A stretch of 64,000 nt of DNA from contig OZ007496.1 of NCBI GenBank assembly GCA_963931805.1, positions 176,433,601 through 176,497,600 on the forward strand, read 5' to 3'. Source of the DNA: Microdon myrmicae (lineage: Eukaryota > Arthropoda > Insecta > Diptera > Syrphidae). Position 1 is the first letter of the stretch; each line of letters begins with the position of its first letter. This document shows positions 23,500 to 34,962 of the stretch, piece after piece. The notes beneath the pieces are model-generated. The model was not told the DNA's origin and did no database searches. It was given only the letters and a program-made list of their open reading frames with translations. Made by a program: the position numbers and the translations under genes.

Positions 23500-23645
23500 A
23501 TCTATTCAGGGAAATTTGTGAAACAAACTTCGGTAGTCTTGAAGGACGACTCGACACTTTGCACTGTGACAAAACTTTTGATCATCACGTCAGCAGGAAA
23601 GAACGTTTGGTTAGACTTCTTCCAGATAACCATAAGACTTGATCG
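23500..23645 (-). other. exon-like open stretch (unrecognised)
   Basis: The minus frame reads SLMVIWKKSNQTFFPADVMI and then SFVTVQSVESSFKTTEVCF before a stop. It is in the same open frame as the candidate exon upstream, but the text between them contains a good splice donor. It is therefore either a separate exon or an intron-retained reading. Confidence 0.3.
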
Positions 23646-23741
23646 TATCCAATTGATTATACTTGCTTTAAGAATTAAGCAATTTTCGTCGTAGTAGTTG
23701 AATTCGATGAACATAAATCTTGTTGAACATTTCCGACTTAC

Positions 23742-23969
23742 CGATTTGAAATGACAGTTATCCTTGTCCCGGTGGTGTATGACAGGGTAACCAAGTTTTA
23801 AATGTTGACTACTTGAGGACGCCTCGAGAATTCTGATTTCAACTTTAAATGATCTTCCTGTACTCGAACTGATGTCGTCCTTTTGGATGTCCTTGTGTCC
23901 TATTAAAGTTGCTCTTCCACGGGGTAATGCAAACCGAGCGAAATTTAACAATTCCTTCTCCCAAGGATG
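23742..23969 (-). CDS. candidate internal exon of an unrecognised host gene
   Basis: This 228-nt minus segment (76 codons, phase 0) is bounded by an acceptor-like CATTATCATTGAATACAG and a strong donor-like TCG/GTAAGTC. It stays open through and beyond the donor. It encodes HPWEKELLNFARFALPRG, ATLIGHKDIQKDDI and SFKVEIRILEA blocks, then a Cys/His-containing end (DKDNCHFKS). Composition and splice edges fit an internal exon of an insect gene better than a transposon, but no family is recognised. Further minus islands at 22.1, 23.1, 23.5 and 24.7 kb could be partner exons. Confidence 0.42.
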
Positions 23970-24714
23970 CTGTATTCAATGATAATGGGATAAAAGTTAA
24001 AGAATTTTTGAAAGTGTTGTAAGTGGTTTGAATTGAAATGTCAACTGATGGCTGTAAGATAAAGAAAACTCACAAAAGGAGTTTCACTATGTCTGCGTAT
24101 GCGATGAAGGATCAGGACGTGACTGGAATCGTCTGGTGATAACTCACAGGAAATCTCTTAGTTTTTACGTTCTAGGCATATCAATGTGGTTAACTTTATT
24201 AAATGGTAGCGTACTTGTTGATTTGTATTTCAGGAAGCTAAGTCAACTGTTTGGCATGTCCTCAAGCTCTAGGTACACTCTGATTTATTTGTGACTTGCA
24301 GAAGAGATCCTTGGTAAAGGGTAAGAATTGAATTTAACGGGGTTTTGAAATCTTTTCTGGCAAATATTATATTGAAGAGTGATTTTTTATGAGAGCAAAG
24401 TAAAAACTGTCCTGAAGATTTATTGGTTGGTACATAAATAGATGACACTACATCATTAAGGACAAGTTTATGGGCAAGTGATTAAAGTAGAAATGAATTT
24501 ATATGCAAATTAGAATTATCTCAGTTGTTGTTGTTGTTGAAGGTGATTTCATTTCCAAAACGGAAGTCACGTATATCTGTTGTGCGTGAAATTGGCGTTG
24601 GTATTAAAGTCCACCAATTTCAAATTCTTTCGAAAGATAATGGAAATGTAACTAAGCCAGGTATACTACGTTAGTGGTGTTTTTCTTGAGCCAGTCGAAA
24701 AGATAAAAATCTAA
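23970..24714. other. unassigned spacer
   Basis: AT-rich, with short GTT repeats at about 24,523-24,540. No gene recognised; may be intronic. Confidence 0.4.
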
Positions 24715-24906
24715 TTACTTTTGGTTTTTATTAGGCAGCACGAAAGAAAGAATGAACACTTGTAATTGGGCAGTGCCTTGTAAATAAATTGCGGAAAAAC
24801 AATTGAATTTAAATTTGCGAGAATGACTGCGTATCTGGAAAACTGGGGACACCATATATTTTACTTCAATTCTGAATGTAGTCAGCATATCCAAAATGCA
24901 ATCCAC
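24715..24906 (-). other. short open stretch (unrecognised)
   Basis: A 63-codon minus frame starting MDCILDMLTTF, without a recognised domain. Listed only because it lies on the strand of the exon candidates. Confidence 0.2.
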
Positions 24907-25384
24907 CTTGTTAAGTCAATATGACTGAATAATCGAGCATATTAAAATGTTTTCCTATTGTTTAAAATCTGAACGAGGTGTATAGCTTAAAGTGTAGTAA
25001 AGGAAAACCGCAACTTGGGATTAGTCCTTGGGGTGGCAAAAAAATATGTTCACATACGCAGACCTTAGCAATTATTTTAAAGGGCTTTTGATAACAGTCC
25101 CTTGTAAATAACTTTAATTATTATTTTTCTTTCCTATTTCCTTCAATATGAAGACCACGAAAGGGGTCGTGCATAGACCATGTAACGATACAAGAGTACT
25201 AATTAAATATTAATTCTGGCGAATGTTAGTGTAACAGAAGCGATAAGGTATGTATTAAAACATATAAAAAAGTTTCATCTTTGCAGCCTTGTGTAGAGGC
25301 CAAATGTTTCAGCTTAGAAAGTCAAAAAATGTCGAGAAGATCGCCTTTTTAAGAGTTGATTTCATTAGCTTTTTTTTATAAAAA
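24907..25384. other. unassigned spacer
   Basis: AT-rich, no recognised feature. Confidence 0.5.
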
Positions 25385-25525
25385 CTATAACGCAGACACT
25401 GCGCCCCAAGATGCCACCAAATAACCATTGCACTTCTTCCTGAACAGTTGCAAGTTGTAACGCCTCGGAAACACTCGCGCGGTCAGGGAATTCCAAAGCC
25501 TTCCCGCTCTGTAACGGAACGAGTT
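25385..25525 (-). pseudogene. C-terminal scrap of a CR1/Jockey-type RT protein
   Basis: The reverse complement encodes FRYRAGRLWNSL in one frame, followed by an ARVFPRRYNLQLFRK-like block. This is the conserved terminal motif of many insect non-LTR RTs (RLWNSLPxxVFPxxYNLQLFK). It is only ~45 codons and interrupted. The next ~150 bp (to 25,680) resemble the 3' untranslated text of the Jockey-like family, with TCTTCGCCAGCACTCTAAAT. Confidence 0.65.
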
Positions 25526-26239
25526 TTTTGTTTTTGTTTTATCTCCACATTTATTTAACTCCACATAAGTTAACTTCTATTTTATAAATATCATTCTTAG
25601 ATTAACTTAGTGGCTCTTCGCCAGCACTCTAAATTATACATTATCATTTGTTTGATCTCTGCCGACCGAGGAATGTCGTCGGGGAAGCGTTATGTTTTGA
25701 AACACTGAGAAAAGTTAAGAAATGAACGGAAAAGAATACCTGCAGCAATTCCACAACTAATATTTCTCCACCAAGCAGCAATAAAACGAGTTGATTTATT
25801 GTTAGTAAAAGATGGACTTTATTTAATTGATTGTTTTGATTTCAACGGATTATAATTACTGCGAACTGTGTCGCCTCAAGGTTTTACGAAGAAGAAAGTT
25901 TTGTTTACTTTCCTTGACAACCAAAATTGAATATGTCAGTTAGTTGCTGACATTTGTTATTTGGTTGTTATGGTTGCGTTCACTCGCGAATTCGCTGGTT
26001 GCATCCAGTGAATCCGCAACACCATTTTTCTTATTCCTTTCGACGTACAATAACTAATGTTTTTATAACATGTCTCATGTAAATTTTTAATTACATATAT
26101 AGGCGGTTGAAAAGCAAAATAAAAAAAAAAAAACAAAAAAAACCTACAAACATAAAAATGAAAAAAAAAAAATAATAATAATACAAAATAATTGGGGATA
26201 TGGGGAAGAAAAGCGGTGCGCCTGAGAGGCATACTATGT
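25526..26239. other. unassigned spacer, low-complexity A/T tracts
   Basis: Diverged Jockey-type 3' text up to about 25,680, then AT-rich spacer with poly-A and AAT repeats at 26,115-26,190. No gene. Confidence 0.45.
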
Positions 26240-26509
26240 TTGGGGATGCATAGTCGTTTCTTCATCACTGGTCTACCACCAGTTAGGATGGGATCGATCT
26301 TTCATTGACTTATCACTTTCACCGATCACCATACTAAAACGCAGGCGATCTGGAATATTAGAGATATCGTTATCGTGGAGAATTCGTTTATCCCTGGCAC
26401 CTCTGAAAGCGTGGTAAATAATAGGGACTCCATGTTTGTCTTGGATAAGTCCTTTTTTATCGAAGAAAGGCAACGCTTCCGGGGGAATGAAGCTGTTCTG
26501 GAGAGTACT

Positions 26510-26764
26510 GTGGCGTTTCTAACAGATACACACACAATACACAAGCAAATAGTGAAGAACACCGAACGAAAATCGAATAGGAAAATGCATCAGAGCCGTA
26601 TACCATAGCGATAACATAACAAATCCGCATCAGTCGAATGTACTTGAGTTTAGAAATCAAATTCGTACACACGGCGGCGGCCTGATGGGTTGCGCTTTGG
26701 TTCAATTTTTGATGATTCTGACTGTATAGCGTCACACGTTTTTCACTATCATCCCAAATGCTAT
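26510..26764 (-). mobile_element. M repeat (MITE-like, ~255 bp), minus
   Basis: On minus this starts TATAGCATTTGGGATGATAG and ends GTTAGAAACGCCAC. It splits the Jockey-like fragment and is flanked by AGTACT on both sides (26,504-26,509 and 26,765-26,770). Near its ends are inverted AATAGTGAAGAAC-type motifs. It has no coding capacity. The size, inverted end motifs and precise insertion suggest a non-autonomous DNA transposon, class uncertain. Confidence 0.8.
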
Positions 26765-27029
26765 AGTACTCTCCAGATACATATCATTGGGATAAAATGC
26801 TCCCGATATGAGACCATTTTCACTGTACGTTGCCCTAGTTATGTGACCACGGATAATCTTGATAAAGAAGTTATCTATTCTGTTTAGTCCTGATTTATCA
26901 TACGGGACTTTATGGGAATAGTATTTCTTATATCGCGACTCTGGGGTTCTGTACATTCCGAGGTAGGAACGCAAACACTGCCTCTCGAACACCCAAAACT
27001 TCTCCACATAGAATGGGGATACGTTATAC

Positions 27030-27299
27030 TATAGCGTTTGAAATAATAGTGAAGAAGAACGTGTGATTCAAACTGACGCTATGACAGTTTGCATCACTAA
27101 AAATTGAACCTAAGCGTTACCCATCAGGCTACTAGCCGTTTTAGAATTTAATTTTTAAACTCAACTATACTCCACTGATGTGAATTGTTATGTTATCGCT
27201 ATGGTATATGGCTCTGATGTATTTTCTTATTCGATTTTTCGTTCGGTGTTCTTCACTATTTTGCTTGTGAATTGTGTGTGTATCTGTTAGAGACGCCAC
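27030..27299 (+). mobile_element. M repeat (MITE-like), plus
   Basis: Starts TATAGCGTTTGAAATAATAG and ends GTTAGAGACGCCAC, 270 bp. It interrupts the same Jockey-like copy as the M repeat at 26,510, in the opposite orientation. A target duplication is not evident at this site. Confidence 0.8.
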
Positions 27300-28087
27300 A
27301 ACACCATACCGGGCAGCCATACACTAATACTTGTCGGATGAATGCCAAGTATGAAATTATTTTCACCTTGGGGTGCAAAAGACTACTACGGAAGAGACCT
27401 CCTGTCTCAGGCTGCTGTAAGAGCAGCTGCTGTATGCTTATCAAAGTAAAGATACTGATCAAGCCAGATTCCAAGGTATCTGACTACAGTTTTTACTTGT
27501 AGGGGAAGATTATTACTACCTGCAATGGATATTTTTTTCCAAATCCGTTTTGTATCCCTTGATGCACTGGACAAGGACGTTCTGAAAAGGATAGTCTCTG
27601 TTTTTTGTAAATTTATTTTTAATTTCCAATCGACTTTGCGTCGTTTGATTTTGTTGAAATCATCTTGCAGAAGTCTGTTGATCACATCAATCTTTTCTCC
27701 AGATCTATACAATACAAAGTCGTCGGCCTACGCAATTGCATCGTTGAGAGAACCCACTTTATCACTAGTGTAAATGTTAAATAAAATGGGAGAATTCACT
27801 GCTCCCTGTTGTAGGCCGTTTTTGATGTAAAAGATCTTGTTAGAGATTATATCTCCACATTTCACTACAAATTGTTTACCCATTATCATATCGTAGATAA
27901 TGTATAATAGATATTCGGGCATACCTAGATTTGATAACTTATATACAAGCCCTTCTAACCACACGGTGCCGAAAGCCTTTCCAAAATCAACCAAACAGGC
28001 CCCTATGCATTGTCGCTTCGCTTTGTTCAGCCCTGCTGGTTAACAACAGCCAAACATGGCTAGACGACGCGGTTTCTACATAGCGAA

Positions 28088-28228
28088 ACAGTTAAGTCTA
28101 TCATCATGTTGAGGAGATCCGATCGGATTGTCAAGCGTGGAAGAAGAGTGCACAGGGCAGGGAACAATGGCGGAGTCGAGCCGGCGAGATCATGAACTTC
28201 CGGGTTCCTACAGGCCAATAAATAGAAT
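28088..28228 (+). mobile_element. 3' end fragment of the RTE-like family
   Basis: Matches 57,165-57,300 and the reverse complement of 46,340-46,384 plus 47,596-47,700. It encodes the protein tail ending in the ERWRSRV-type block and carries the 3' text GGGTTCCTACAGGCCAATAA. A TA array follows the tail. Confidence 0.8.
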
Positions 28229-28241
28229 ATATATATATATG

Positions 28242-28284
<43 letters not shown>
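28229..28284. repeat. TA microsatellite
   Basis: TA-rich array with a small interruption near 28,240. Confidence 0.95.
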
Positions 28285-28299
<15 letters not shown>

Positions 28300-28726
28300 C
28301 ATTTTCATTTTTAAAACATTTTTTGTTTTTCTTTTTATATTCTTAATTTCTAAATTAAAGGCTAAACAAAAAATGCTTAAATTCTAGCTTAATTATCTTA
28401 TATAATAACTTACTGGTCCTTCGCAGACGCTCTAAGCTAAACATTACTTAACATTTGTATAATTTGCCTTTCGGCGACAGAACTTTGTGGCAGTACTGAT
28501 AATTAGTTGAAATACAAAGAAAAATTTGAAAAACTTTGTCAATTTTTTTGTTTTTTTTTTCTTAAAATTTAACTTACTTAACTTACCTAATATATATATA
28601 TATTTTTTTTTTTTATTTATTTTTTTTTTATTTTTTTTTTATTTTTTTATTTTTTTTTTTTTATTTTTTTTTTATTTTTATGTAAAAGCACTTAACCTAA
28701 CTTAACTTAAATCTTATACTACCATT
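28285..28726 (-). mobile_element. 5'-truncated 3' UTR of the Jockey-like family
   Basis: The poly-T start on plus (poly-A tail on minus) and the following text (AATTAAAGGCTAAACAAAAA, TCCTTCGCAGACGCTCTAAG) match 37,602-38,000, the 3' untranslated end of the full-length element. Only the 3' end was inserted, between TA-rich arrays. Confidence 0.85.
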
Positions 28727-28746
28727 TATATATATATATTTATATA

Positions 28747-28814
<68 letters not shown>

Positions 28815-28820
28815 TATATA
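28727..28820. repeat. TA microsatellite at Helitron A terminus
   Basis: TA array directly next to the Helitron 3' end at 28,821. Confidence 0.95.
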
Positions 28821-28850
28821 CTAGTTGACCCGGCAAACTTCGTTTTGCCA
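28821..28850 (-). other. Helitron A 3' terminal hairpin and CTAG end
   Basis: On minus a 6-bp stem (GGCAAA/TTTGCC) with a 6-nt loop lies 11 nt before the CTAG terminus. Identical in Helitron B. Confidence 0.92.
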
Positions 28851-29059
28851 TATACATTATTTCTAGGAATTGTTTAGGTAGAAAAAAATGACTAACTTAT
28901 TGAAAGTGTATGAGGATTCGGTATATGAGTGGAAAAGGCATGGAGCACTGTCGATGATAACGGAATATAAAAAAAAACAAACCACTAAACATTTGTTTTT
29001 TAAAGTTATTAAATGTATGTACATATCACTAATTATGACAATATTACTAAAAAACAATA

Positions 29060-30530
29060 TCAGTCTCTTAATGCAACAGAGTGTACAATATTTTTTGTTT
29101 TCCCATCTTTAGCTAACACAAACAAACTGGATGGTTTGCCCACTCGAGAGCACGCCACGTATAATTGTCCGTGTGAAAAACATGATGTGCTCAAATCTAA
29201 ACCACAGACAGACATCGTTTGGCCTTGAGACTTATTGATAGTCATTGCAAATGCCAATCTAATTGGAAATTGAAGGCGTTTAAATTGAATTGGTACATCT
29301 GTGGGTATAATAGGGATTCGCGGTAGTAATATATTTTCACCTCGGAATTTGCCATTTAAAATGATAGCTTCAATAACATTTTTCATTAATTTTTTAATAA
29401 CAAATCGCGTGCCGTTGCACAACTGTGGTGGGTTCAAATTACGAAGCAAAATAACCGGAGATCCAACCTTCAGTTGTAAATTATATGGTGGCATGCCTGG
29501 TAAATCCAATGAGTTTAAAAACTCTGTTGGATAATTCACAGCTTCGGTGATATCGCAAACTGTATCAATAGATTTGTATGACACCAAGTCTCCTGGCAAT
29601 AAATCTTGTATCTTAAGATTCAATTCGTTCACGTCCACATTTTTTGCTGCTAAAATTGCTCTTTCTGCCAGCCACTCATGATTTGTGTATTGTCTGTGAA
29701 CATCGGGAAATATTTGGACAATGAGAGCATCTTGCAAACCAATGATTGTGCAGAAATCGGTCGGTAATTTTATGCATCCAGTTTCATCTGTGGTAACTTT
29801 TCCATCGCCGATATCTAATAGTTGTTTTGAGAACGTTTCAGCAGACGGATCTTGAAGCATTTGAACGCGCATCTTTACTTTCAGTTGTACTTTCTCAACA
29901 TTACGCCACAGTGGCGATGATTTTAAGCACGCGTTGATCTCATCAGCGTATGTTGAACGTGGAATGACAGGAAGTGTTTGTCTGAAATCACCTGAAAGGA
30001 GTAACAAAGTTCCGCCAAATAGTTTGTCGTTATTTTTTATATCTTTCAATGTCCTGTTCAACGCCTCAAGCGAATGTTTGTGCGCCATAGCACATTCATC
30101 CCAGATGATAATTTTACACTGTTTCAGTACTGTGTCCATGGAAGATTGTTTTTTTATGTTGCACACTGCGTCTGGGTTATTTTGAATATTTAGTGGCAGC
30201 TTAAATACTGAATGAGCTGTTCTACCTCCATCCAATAAAGTTGCCGCAATGCCAGATGATGCAACAGCCAATGCGATGCCATTATTTGATCGTATTTCGG
30301 CGAGAACTAACGAAATAAGGAATGTTTTGCCAGTTCCACCTGGTGCATCCAAGAAAAAGAAACCACCTTGTTCTGCCGCAACTGCGAGCATGATACGGTT
30401 GTAAATGGCTCTTTGTTCGTCATTCGTTAGTGGGACATTGCGAGCAACAATCGCTGCCATTTCCGTAGTATTGTATTGTAGTTCACGATTCAATTCAGTG
30501 TTCATTAAATCAGATGCATTTCGATTTGGG
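29060..30530 (-). pseudogene. Helitron A helicase domain (Pif1-like SF1B)
   Basis: The helicase unwinds DNA during rolling-circle transposition. Counting from the ATG at 30,505: Walker A GGTGKT at residues 56-61, motif II WDECAM with D136-E137, motif III GDFRQTLPVI, then near the end LAFAMTINKSQGQT and YVACSRVGKP (motif VI). The frame is open from 30,530 (NLPPNRNASDL) without a stop to the natural TGA. The frame continues the Rep ORF once the G element is removed, so the ATG at 30,505 is internal. The domain itself is intact. It is nearly identical to Helitron B's helicase, with only a handful of substitutions. Confidence 0.9.
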
Positions 30531-30553
30531 GGTAAGTTGACTTACTGAGAGGT

Positions 30554-32024
30554 TGTGGGTGGTATCTGCTAATACGCCTTCATGGGCATAGGGTCCAGCA
30601 ACACCGCTACTTAAAATTGAGGAATTCCGGTCAAAAGGGTTGTCTCGAAAATCACTTCCCAAACGGAGCGAACATCAGAATAAACAAACACACACTGATT
30701 CACGTAAATTATAATTTATTTGATCGTAACGCGCCTTTTACGATTTTTATAAAGGTTTAACACAATAACAATTATTCATTTCTGTCAATGGTAATTTTCT
30801 GTCCTTTTATTTCCACTAGATCTTAAGTATTATAACTATTCTCACTTCCAGCCGTACCGGAGAGAACTCCACTTTTGTATACTCTAAAGTTCCGAGTGCC
30901 AAGAAAAACGGAATGGCTAATTTAAAAATGCACAAACGCGAAAAGGATGTTATCAGTATAATTTCAACGACTCCGTGGTTATAGGTTTCGCGATTCAAAC
31001 CTGACTCCGACTCCTGCGCGAGCGTATGCCTTGGCGTATAATATCTGACTCCAAGTGGAATGTCTCTTTACAGACATCCGAAGAAAACCAAAAAAAAACT
31101 AAAGGATTCGCCGCCAATGGCGAAGGTCCAAACGAAAAGGAAAAGAGAAAAACTCATGTAGCAGATCGAATCCACTGCTACATGTTTGGGCAAGATAAAC
31201 TGCCGCCATCCGCAAGGGATAGATTCTTGATTGACGTGAGTCAATAAAACCCTTGCCGAAGGCAGAAATCTATCTTGGAAAAATGTATCGAACATTGGGC
31301 ATGGCCGTTGTTAGATCATCTAGCATAAACAAATTTCGGTCTGGTGATTCGATGCATGTTATGTTAGGGATGTGTTAATCCCGTTGAAAGGCACTGTCAG
31401 GCGAAAGTATCCGCTTGAATGTTTACTTTGTGTAAACTAAAATTGGTGGCCATGACCGATGCTGGTGATAGTTCCAAGAAACGGCAACGGATCATAAAAT
31501 CGGTCATGCTTAGATCCAAGCAAAATATGCGCGCCTGAAAGGCCAATGTTTGATTTGATCTTCTTTACTTAAGGAAAGATAGATCGTAGACATGCCGTTG
31601 GAAATCTGGCTTGCAGCTGTGCAAGCAACCCGAAATAATGCTAGGTCAATGAATGGGTACAAAAATAACACACGGAAAGATCAGGGTGTGTTGGTGGATA
31701 TGTGCCATCCATTGTTCGGTCGCGGAAGCTCGGTTGATGGGTTGATGTCATGGCAAGATGATAATCTTGCCGTGAATTATGCTTTTAGGAATGACCGTGG
31801 GGAAGAGGTTTGGAAAAGCACCCAAAAAAGGTAAGCTGCCTAATATATATTTATGTCGGTTATCCTTGGGGATAACCGAATTAATTCCAGCGAATTGGTT
31901 GGCGGTTAATGCCGTAGCAAGGTTGCGTAACCTTGCTGAAGATTCGACTTCAAGGTAAGTCGCATCGCTGGGAATGGTGAGGATCGAGCGATGCATGGCT
32001 CTTCGGGCCCTGAAAAGCCCCACA
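30554..32024 (-). mobile_element. G element 3 (LTR-like, hairpin end at right)
   Basis: 1,471 bp, TGTGGGTGG... to ...AAGCCCCACA, flanked by AGGT (30,550-30,553 and 32,025-32,028). It splits Helitron A between Rep and helicase. A larger GGTAAGTTG repeat lies at 30,531-30,539 and 32,026-32,034, so ~20 extra bp may have been present or duplicated at the target. From the right the end reads TGTGGGGCTTTTC then GAAGAGCC, an 8-bp stem with one G-T pair. The plus strand has GTAAG donor-like sites near 31,830 and 31,957. An 80-codon plus ORF (31,592-31,834) stops right after the first of these. The protein is not recognised. Confidence 0.82.
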
Positions 32025-32034
32025 AGGTAAGTTG

Positions 32035-34962
32035 GCAATAATAATGCAAAGATCCTCAATAGCAATCAATGCCTCATTGAACATAGTGTCGCTGAATGCT
32101 ATCGTTAGATCATTGCATCATGTACGGTTTTGATGCAATATATCATCAGTCATTGAATCTTCGTGATTATCCCATAATGTCTTTGCGCTGGCCGGAGAAC
32201 ATGTAGTCAACACTATAGCGAACAGTAGACGAATTTGTCTTGCTGTACAGTTCAATCCTGCTTCAGCAAGCATACATTCCCACTGGTTGTCATCTTCCAG
32301 TAAACCGAGTGGAAGGCATGCATCTTTATATCTTGGATACTGTTGCTCATTCACTTTACGTATATCTTGAAATGACAATGGGCCGGTGACATTAACCAAC
32401 AACAGCCGGAGATAAAAGCACTCAGTCTGCCTTCGATTAACTGTAAATACTCGTCCCAAGGTGTTTGATTTGAATAAACCGGGACATGTATCAATTAGTG
32501 TGCCTTGCTTACGGGGCATCCATTTTTTTGTAGATGGCCATGTGAAATAACGTGGTACTTCTGAATAGAGTAATGTTCGTGCAAAAGCACCAAAAGTATC
32601 CGCACGATTACACAATTCAAAAAATTCGGTGAGTGTAGTTTTTTGTGGATTTATCGCACGATCAATTGCTGTCTCGCTCGTGAAATACACGCGCTGGCCG
32701 TTTTCAAGATGGACGGCTAAATGAATGACTGCTGGATCTCGTTCATGAATTGGGAAACCAAAGATACGCCAAACAGCTTCATTGGAACTGACGTACCGGC
32801 CAATTTGGTAAAGCGTTATTTCATCGTTGTTATTCACCGGAGGAACATTCACATTGGTATTTTCAACGTGAAATACAGCCATATCCCTGCCTTTATTTAC
32901 ATACTTGCAAATGTATTTGATGCTCTTCACTGAACTGCAGAACTCGACATTAATATGAGCATTGAATGTTTTGCTCAGCCAAGGAGAATATGGGACCACC
33001 CAACGGTTATCAATGTCAATGTCTGTGTTATTGATCTTTTTAACAAAAGATTGTCCTCCATTATCGGGATTTCTTCGACGATAATCCAATATATCCATCA
33101 ACATTTGTGATCGTATCGTCAGTGAATTTTTTTGGAAAACTTTTAGTACATTTCCCGTCTGCCATGCAAGGCGATGAACGATTCATATTGCCACATGGGC
33201 CATGAATCATATTTGCAGTAACAATATCAAACAGCATTTGAACAGTAGACGGATCTGGAATTTCCCCAGAAATTATACTGTCGATTTCTTCAGGACGTAT
33301 TTTATCGATTAACCATACCAAAATGTGTGCATGAGGTAATCCGCGCTTTTGCCATTCAACGGAATACATCCAGCAACGTGTGGGACCAAATACATGTAAC
33401 TTTGTAATGAAATCAATTAGAGACTTCAATTTTTGTCTGAAAACACGGGCTGTAATGTCATGACGGTGTATTGCGCTTTGGCCAGGCAATAGTAAGGATG
33501 TGATCTCCGGCCATTTTGGATTACATGTGAAGGTGATGAATAAACACGGCCGTCCATATTCTCGCACGTAAGTCAAGGCGTCTTGTATATATTCTTGCAT
33601 ATGACGTGGACTGCCTATGTACGATGATGGTAGAATGACAGAATTACCAATTTGGGCGGCATCGGCGTTGTTGACAATAGCGTCTCGCTGGTGAATGTAC
33701 TCTTCCGCACGTAGCTTTTGTTGATTAAATCGCAAGTATCGTAGTCGTTCGCTCTCTATCTTCACATACATGTCGACCATGAATTGTTGACAAAGCTCAC
33801 GGCATCGTAGAATAACGTTGTCCTGTTCACGTCTGATCATCAACCGATACGCATAATAATCCTTCGAACTAACATTCTTGATTGTTTCAGTTCCTGTTGC
33901 GGGATCTCGTTGTTTAATATTTACGCAATACCCGTCTTGGCCTTTCCAGAACATTAGCGGATATTGGAGAGCGTCATATGAGCGGTGTGTATCAGCAATG
34001 AACTGTAGATTATTATTTCCTCTACGAATCACGATTTCCCGCGTAGCTGTACGATCGCCGACCATGATTCCAGCAACATCATCAAGAACAGGTGCATTAA
34101 ATCTACGAATGTGCTCTCCAGCAGGTGTTTTATCAGGATTGATTACAATAGCGTGATTATCACTTTGTAATTTGTGCATGTGTGATTTGAATATCTTTAA
34201 CAATTCATTGTGCTCATTCAATAGAGCATCCAGGTCGCCGATGATACGCCTGGCAAAAAGTGAATTAAGGTGATTATAGCCACAACGTGCATCCACGCGT
34301 GCATCCTCACCACCCATGAAGTAAATTTGTAACAATTTAGGTGATTCGTTTGGCATTGGCAGTAATGAACCCACTTTGTGATAAATTTGGCCGTTGATTT
34401 TGAATGTTGAATTGAATTGTTGACCATTGATAGCATTATTGTTAACTATTTCTGTTGCTCCGAACGATGTCATTTGGAAACATGAATTAAATGTTCGAAT
34501 TGACTTTAGGAACAGATTAGAATCTGGATCCGTACCGATAAGTAAACCATTTAATGGTTCAGTTGGTGTCTCAATTGCTGGTAATTGCACCTTTCCTGAC
34601 GAATAACACATCCCGGCTGGCTCGTTTTTAAACTTAAGAGCATGACAATGAGGACATTCCTTATCCATAGCACCAATTACCACTTTCGAAAGAGCATAAT
34701 ATTCAATATCGGGCTCATACTCGAATGCTAGACGCAGGAATGAATTAGATGTCAATGATCGATGGACCTGTTGGCGTTGTTGATCATTTGCTCTGCGTCT
34801 GCTGATTGTAAAACGGCGCGCTTGTCTCTGTTCTAATCTTCTTTCTTCATTTCGTTCAGTTCGCGCATCTGCTGATTCATATCGACGCAATCGCGCCATG
34901 TTCACACGCGCATTAGTATTATCTTGCTGGATTTGGTCTTCTGTTCTTTGGGCTCTACCGGT
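32035..34962 (-). pseudogene. Helitron A Rep (HUH endonuclease) domain
   Basis: Rep nicks the strand and joins it covalently through tyrosines. The first part (34,962-33,075) starts within a coiled, Arg/Glu-rich N-region (ERNEERRLEQRQARR), then CPHCHALKF, QYPLMFWKGQDGY, YAYRLMIRREQDN, and FITFTCNPKWPEI. The metal-binding HUH motif is RGLPHAHILVWL, followed by CTKSFPKKF. A frameshift near 33,090 moves to the second frame (33,104-32,118). There IKYICKYVNKG holds the paired active-site tyrosines. A TGA at 32,118 follows HQNRT, after which the frame continues (SDTMFNEALIAIEDLC) to the G insertion. Truncated at its 5' end. Confidence 0.9.

Larger units (their letters stand above)
26240..28015 (-). 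pseudogene. 5'-truncated Jockey-like element, three segments
   Basis: This minus copy is related to the full-length element at 37,602-43,618. Segment 1 (28,015-27,300) has RT palm text: VDFGKAFGTVWLEGLVYKLS, IKNGLQQGAVNSPILFN, then the thumb YLGIWLDQYLYFDKHT. The catalytic YADD appears as a Y-A-D-D-like codon set with a stop near 27,728. Segment 2 (27,029-26,771) carries ERQCLRSYLGMYRTPES and RGHITRA. Segment 3 (26,503-26,270) carries FFDKKGLIQDKHGVPIIYHA. The gaps are two M-repeat insertions in opposite orientations. The element is dead. Confidence 0.87.
28821..34962 (-). mobile_element. Helitron A (minus)
   Basis: A rolling-circle transposon encoding a Rep-helicase fusion. On minus: Rep part (34,962-32,035), a G-element insertion (30,554-32,024), helicase part (30,530-29,060), then ~240 bp to the terminus. 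The 3' end is classic: a hairpin GGCAAAACGAAGTTTGCC, then GGGTCAACTAG, i.e. a CTAG (CTRR) end followed by T. The 5' terminus (TC...) is absent. The Rep text stops at 34,962, where Helitron B begins in the opposite direction. Rep carries a frameshift and a stop, so it is inactive. Confidence 0.9.

Noticed and set aside
28285..28726. Coding potential in the A/T-rich block
   Set aside because: It matches the 3' untranslated end of the Jockey-like element.
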